Below, one piece after another: positions 61,037 through 64,000 of a stretch of 64,000 nucleotides of DNA. The stretch spans positions 62,001-126,000 of the forward strand of contig JAIRVB010000024.1 of assembly GCA_031254105.1 (NCBI GenBank), written 5' to 3'. The translations under genes and the position numbers were made by a program. Under the pieces are notes generated by a model that was not told the origin of the DNA, did not search any database, and saw only the letters and a program-made list of their open reading frames with translations. Within the stretch, counting starts at the first letter, position 1, and each line of letters starts with the position of its first letter. Source of the stretch: Chitinispirillales bacterium. Its GTDB lineage: Bacteria > Fibrobacterota > Chitinivibrionia > Chitinivibrionales > Chitinispirillaceae.

Positions 61037-64000
61037 ATGGGAGCAGTTTCCGTGCGGGATATTACTGATATTACAAAAGCTCAGGATGAGATTACTAATC
61101 AAAACATGCGTATCAATTTATTATTGAAAGGCATGGATGCCGCTTTGTGGGATATGATTATTGATCCTGATGACCCGGTTGCGGGCGGTAATAAGGTTTG
61201 GTATTCGGATGATTTCCGCCGTATGCTTGGGTTTACCAACGAAAACGACTTCCCCAATATTTTTAGCAGTTGGAGCGGCAGGCTTCACCCTGAAGATAAA
61301 GAGAGGGTAGTTAACGCTTTTGCGGCGCATATAAATGATTGTACCGGAAAAACGCCTTATGATCTGGAACACCGGCTCATGATGAAAAACGGTGAATACC
61401 GGTGGTTTCACGCGTTTGGGGATACGCTGCGAAACGCTGATGGGGTTGCGCTGCGCGTAGCCGGCGCTGCAGAAGATATACATGAGCGCAAGCGGCAGGA
61501 ACTCCAGATCGCAGAGATGAACATGAACTTGACGCTCATGCTTGACTCAATTCCTGTCGGCATCAGGATTGTCAGGCTTGATGATGGAAAATTAGTCTAC
61601 GCTAACAAGGCTTTCATGGATATTTTCGGATGCGAAGATTTTGAGCGGGATGTGGCGGGGCGCACCGCTTTTGACTTTATGTCTGAAGTGCAGCCTAACG
61701 GAAGAAAAACCGTGGATATGGCCGCAGAGCTTTTCACATCCGAAAACCCGGTTATGGATTTTGAGTGCTTTAAGTTAAACGGAGAAGGTTTTACGGCTCG
61801 TATCTCCTCCTGCAATATCAATTATATGGGAAAACTCTCCTCGTTAGCCGTTATTGAAAACATAACCGATAAGAAACGGTTAGAAGAGCGGCTGTTATCG
61901 GAAACTAAAAAAAATGAGGCGCTGGCTCACTGGTATAAATCCGTTATTGATGCTGTTCCTATGCCGATAGCCGTTATGGATTCGGATATGATATTGAAGT
62001 TTCTGAATGAAACGGCAATTAATTTTTTGAAAAGAGAGAGAGAAGATTTAATCGGCAGACATTGCAGCATTTTAGACGCGCCGCTATGTAATACCCCTGA
62101 CTGCAGTGTCGTTTGTTTGAAACGGGGGGTACGGCAGACAACTTTCGAGCAGAACGGCAGATCGGTTATCGCAAACGGTGCGGTGTTAAAAGATTTGCAC
62201 AGCAAAACAGATGGATTTGTTGAGGTTTTGCAGGATATTACGGATATAGAGCAGCTGCGCCGATCGTCACACAAGCGCGCTTTGGTTGTGGATGCGCTTA
62301 ACAGGGCGATGGAGGTATTTGTTTCATTTAACGGTTCATCATTTGAAGAGGTTTTGTCTTCAGGTTTACAGATGATTGCCGATGTAATGGGATTGGACAG
62401 GGTTTGTTTCTTCCGTCAAATGGAGGTATCGGGTGAAACCGGCCTTAAGATGATACTGCAGTGGGATAAAGCGGTTAGCGCCGTTCTGGCTGCATATGAG
62501 TTTATAATGCCGACTGATTATCCGTTTGTTAACGAATGGATTAAAATTACAAAAAACGGCGGAACTATAAACTGCCGCGTATGCGATTTGCCCCGGGAAG
62601 CGTCTGACTTTTTAAGCGCCTCTGGTGTAAAAAACATTTTTATCGCTCCCATCATCATGCAGGGGGAATATTGGGGTATGATCTCTCTGCAGGATCACGG
62701 CAGCGGCGAGTATTTTGAGGATGGTTCGTTTGAGGCTGATCTGATGCATATGACAGTGCGTCTGCTGGCTAAAACATTGATTCGTTTTGAAATGGAACGG
62801 GAGATAATAAATCAGAACGAATTTAACCGCAGGTTATTCGATACCGCGCCTTTCTGTCTTGTAACATACGACGAAGAGATGAATTGTACGAATTGCAACG
62901 ATAAAGCGGTAGAATTATTCGGCGCTTCAAAAGATTGGATCATAAATAATTTTTTTACGCTTATGCCGGAGTATCAACCTGACGGAAACTTATCTTACGA
63001 TATTTTTATTAACAATACAAAGAGGGTATTTAACGGCGAACGGTTAGTAATCGAATGGATGCATCAAACAGCCGACAGGCAACCCATACCTGCTGAGGTT
63101 ACGCTTGCGCGTACTAAGCAGGATGAAAAATATATCGGATTAGCGTTTATTTATGATTTAAGAAGCGTGAAAGAGGCGCAGCGGACGATAAATGAAAAGA
63201 GCGAGCTGAACGATATTTTATTTAATAACGCTCCTGTCGGCCTGACCATATTTGACGAAAACTTCAAGTATATAGACTGCAATGAAGCCGTTCTGAAAAT
63301 GTATGGCGGCATTACGAGAGAAGTTTACAGCAGTTTCTTTGGCAGTCCCGCCCATTCTCCCGAATATCAGCCTGACGGCTCCAAATCAAGTGAAAAAGCG
63401 GTAGAACTTGTAAGGCGGGTCATGAGCGGCGAAACCATGAGGCTTGAGTGGGTTCACCAAACGCCCGAAGGCAAACCTCTGCCAATAGAGCTTACTCTTG
63501 TGCGCGCGAAGCAGGGCGGCAGGTATATTGGGCTTGGTTATATATATGACATGCGTGAGCAGGTACGGTTAAAAGCGGAAATAAAGCGGCAGAACCACCT
63601 TTTCCAAACAGTAAACCAGGTAGCGGAGCTCATGCTTCAAACCGATACCCAATACTTCGAAATCAATTTACTAAACGCTATGGGAATCATAGCAAAAACG
63701 ATTTCCGCAGACCGCGTTTGCATCTGGAAGAATCATATCAGGAACGGGCAGCTATACTGCTCTCAAATACATGAATGGCCAAAAGCGGCCCAGCCGCAAA
63801 AAAACAATGATTATGCGGTAGAAGCCCTATATAACGATATTATACCGGGTTGGGAGGAAACGCTTTCACATGGGCGCTACATCAGCGGTCTTGTAAGCGA
63901 AATGCCGGACACGGTAAAGTCCGCGCTGATACAGAGGGGTATTATATCAATTTTAGTCGTTCCGGTTTTTGTAAACAATGAGTTTTGGGGCTTCGTAGAT
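61037..64000 (+). CDS. Multi-PAS/GAF sensor protein, cut by the window end and probably missing its N-terminus
   Basis: At least 988 residues. The order is PAS_3 (~30-150; WYSDDFRRMLGFTNEND, RLHPEDKERV, ENGEYRWFHAFG-like), PAS (~160-275), PAS with four Cys (~295-405; HCSILDAP, CNTPDCSVVC), GAF (~420-570), two similar PAS domains (~585-710 and ~715-840, each with EYQPDG and IEWMHQT or LEWVHQT), and a second GAF running off the window. A kinase, cyclase or other output should follow. The frame opens at ATG 61037 with MGAVSVRDITDITKAQDEI, which reads like the end of a PAS domain plus linker. No ribosome-binding site precedes it, so the 5' part appears lost. Ligands are unknown. Confidence 0.82.
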   Translation, partial: MGAVSVRDITDITKAQDEITNQNMRINLLLKGMDAALWDMIIDPDDPVAGGNKVWYSDDFRRMLGFTNENDFPNIFSSWSGRLHPEDKERVVNAFAAHINDCTGKTPYDLEHRLMMKNGEYRWFHAFGDTLRNADGVALRVAGAAEDIHERKRQELQIAEMNMNLTLMLDSIPVGIRIVRLDDGKLVYANKAFMDIFGCEDFERDVAGRTAFDFMSEVQPNGRKTVDMAAELFTSENPVMDFECFKLNGEGFTARISSCNINYMGKLSSLAVIENITDKKRLEERLLSETKKNEALAHWYKSVIDAVPMPIAVMDSDMILKFLNETAINFLKREREDLIGRHCSILDAPLCNTPDCSVVCLKRGVRQTTFEQNGRSVIANGAVLKDLHSKTDGFVEVLQDITDIEQLRRSSHKRALVVDALNRAMEVFVSFNGSSFEEVLSSGLQMIADVMGLDRVCFFRQMEVSGETGLKMILQWDKAVSAVLAAYEFIMPTDYPFVNEWIKITKNGGTINCRVCDLPREASDFLSASGVKNIFIAPIIMQGEYWGMISLQDHGSGEYFEDGSFEADLMHMTVRLLAKTLIRFEMEREIINQNEFNRRLFDTAPFCLVTYDEEMNCTNCNDKAVELFGASKDWIINNFFTLMPEYQPDGNLSYDIFINNTKRVFNGERLVIEWMHQTADRQPIPAEVTLARTKQDEKYIGLAFIYDLRSVKEAQRTINEKSELNDILFNNAPVGLTIFDENFKYIDCNEAVLKMYGGITREVYSSFFGSPAHSPEYQPDGSKSSEKAVELVRRVMSGETMRLEWVHQTPEGKPLPIELTLVRAKQGGRYIGLGYIYDMREQVRLKAEIKRQNHLFQTVNQVAELMLQTDTQYFEINLLNAMGIIAKTISADRVCIWKNHIRNGQLYCSQIHEWPKAAQPQKNNDYAVEALYNDIIPGWEETLSHGRYISGLVSEMPDTVKSALIQRGIISILVVPVFVNNEFWGFVD

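Overview
The window looks like chromosomal sequence from a motile, Gram-negative, probably anaerobic gut-type bacterium of medium GC. The evidence is an MsbA-like exporter, several lipoproteins and outer-membrane proteins, a flagellin with a sigma-54 promoter, and a very large secreted family 8 glycosidase. That enzyme has stacked DUF11-like modules, a (DPD)n linker and a C-terminal FlgD/Por-secretion-like domain. This mix suggests the Fibrobacterota/Chitinivibrionia side of the FCB group, but the lineage is inferred from gene content only.

Layout. 1-5.1 kb: ABC exporter (cut by the window edge), a zinc-ribbon coiled-coil protein, tRNA(CAT), the tiny ribosomal protein bTHX, then a decayed integrative element inside tRNA-Lys(CTT), bounded by 92-bp direct repeats and carrying a broken tyrosine recombinase. 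5.1-8.4 kb: long leader and a 783-aa flagellin. 8.5-15.2 kb: radical SAM protein, glycosyltransferase, lipoprotein, HtrA protease, a receiver-domain fragment, GIY-YIG protein and a secreted SH3-like protein. 15.2-19.7 kb: glycine cleavage operon gcvT-gcvH-gcvPA-gcvPB (minus strand). 20.1-27.9 kb: Rpn-type nuclease, the GH8 giant, a membrane protein and an orphan flgM. 28.5-34.2 kb: tightly overlapping holB-ricT-metG-recJ. 34.5-37.2 kb: dnaA, a probable oriC and pdxJ. 37.5-42 kb: two glycosyltransferases, tRNA-Gly, tRNA-Cys, and aroF-pheA. 42.6-46.2 kb: yicC, rpoZ, coaBC and a divergent family-4 uracil-DNA glycosylase. 46.2-48.2 kb: an AT-rich two-gene island (ABC/OLD-like ATPase plus a putative PD-(D/E)XK nuclease). 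48.2-57.7 kb: PHP phosphatase, purB, a 72-bp tandem-repeat array, TPR protein, VOC protein, outer-membrane protein, cca, lipoprotein and cmk. 58-64 kb: rpsA, a Uma2-type protein, and a large PAS/GAF sensor that runs off the window.

Most genes are housekeeping (translation, replication, one-carbon, aromatic amino acid, purine and cofactor metabolism) and sit in short operons. The accessory signal is in four places: the tRNA-Lys element, the ATPase-nuclease pair (best candidate for an undescribed, possibly defensive, system), the GH8 giant, and the gaps between genes. The gaps are rich in palindromic repeats: a dispersed hairpin family with a shared core, pairs of inverted degenerate repeats of about 7 nt, and REP-like GC palindromes. 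Several genes are fragments (integrase, receiver domain, a DUF3791-like protein, probably the sensor's 5' end), so the genome appears to be eroding mobile and signalling genes. All functional names come from recognition of motifs by eye; no database search was run.
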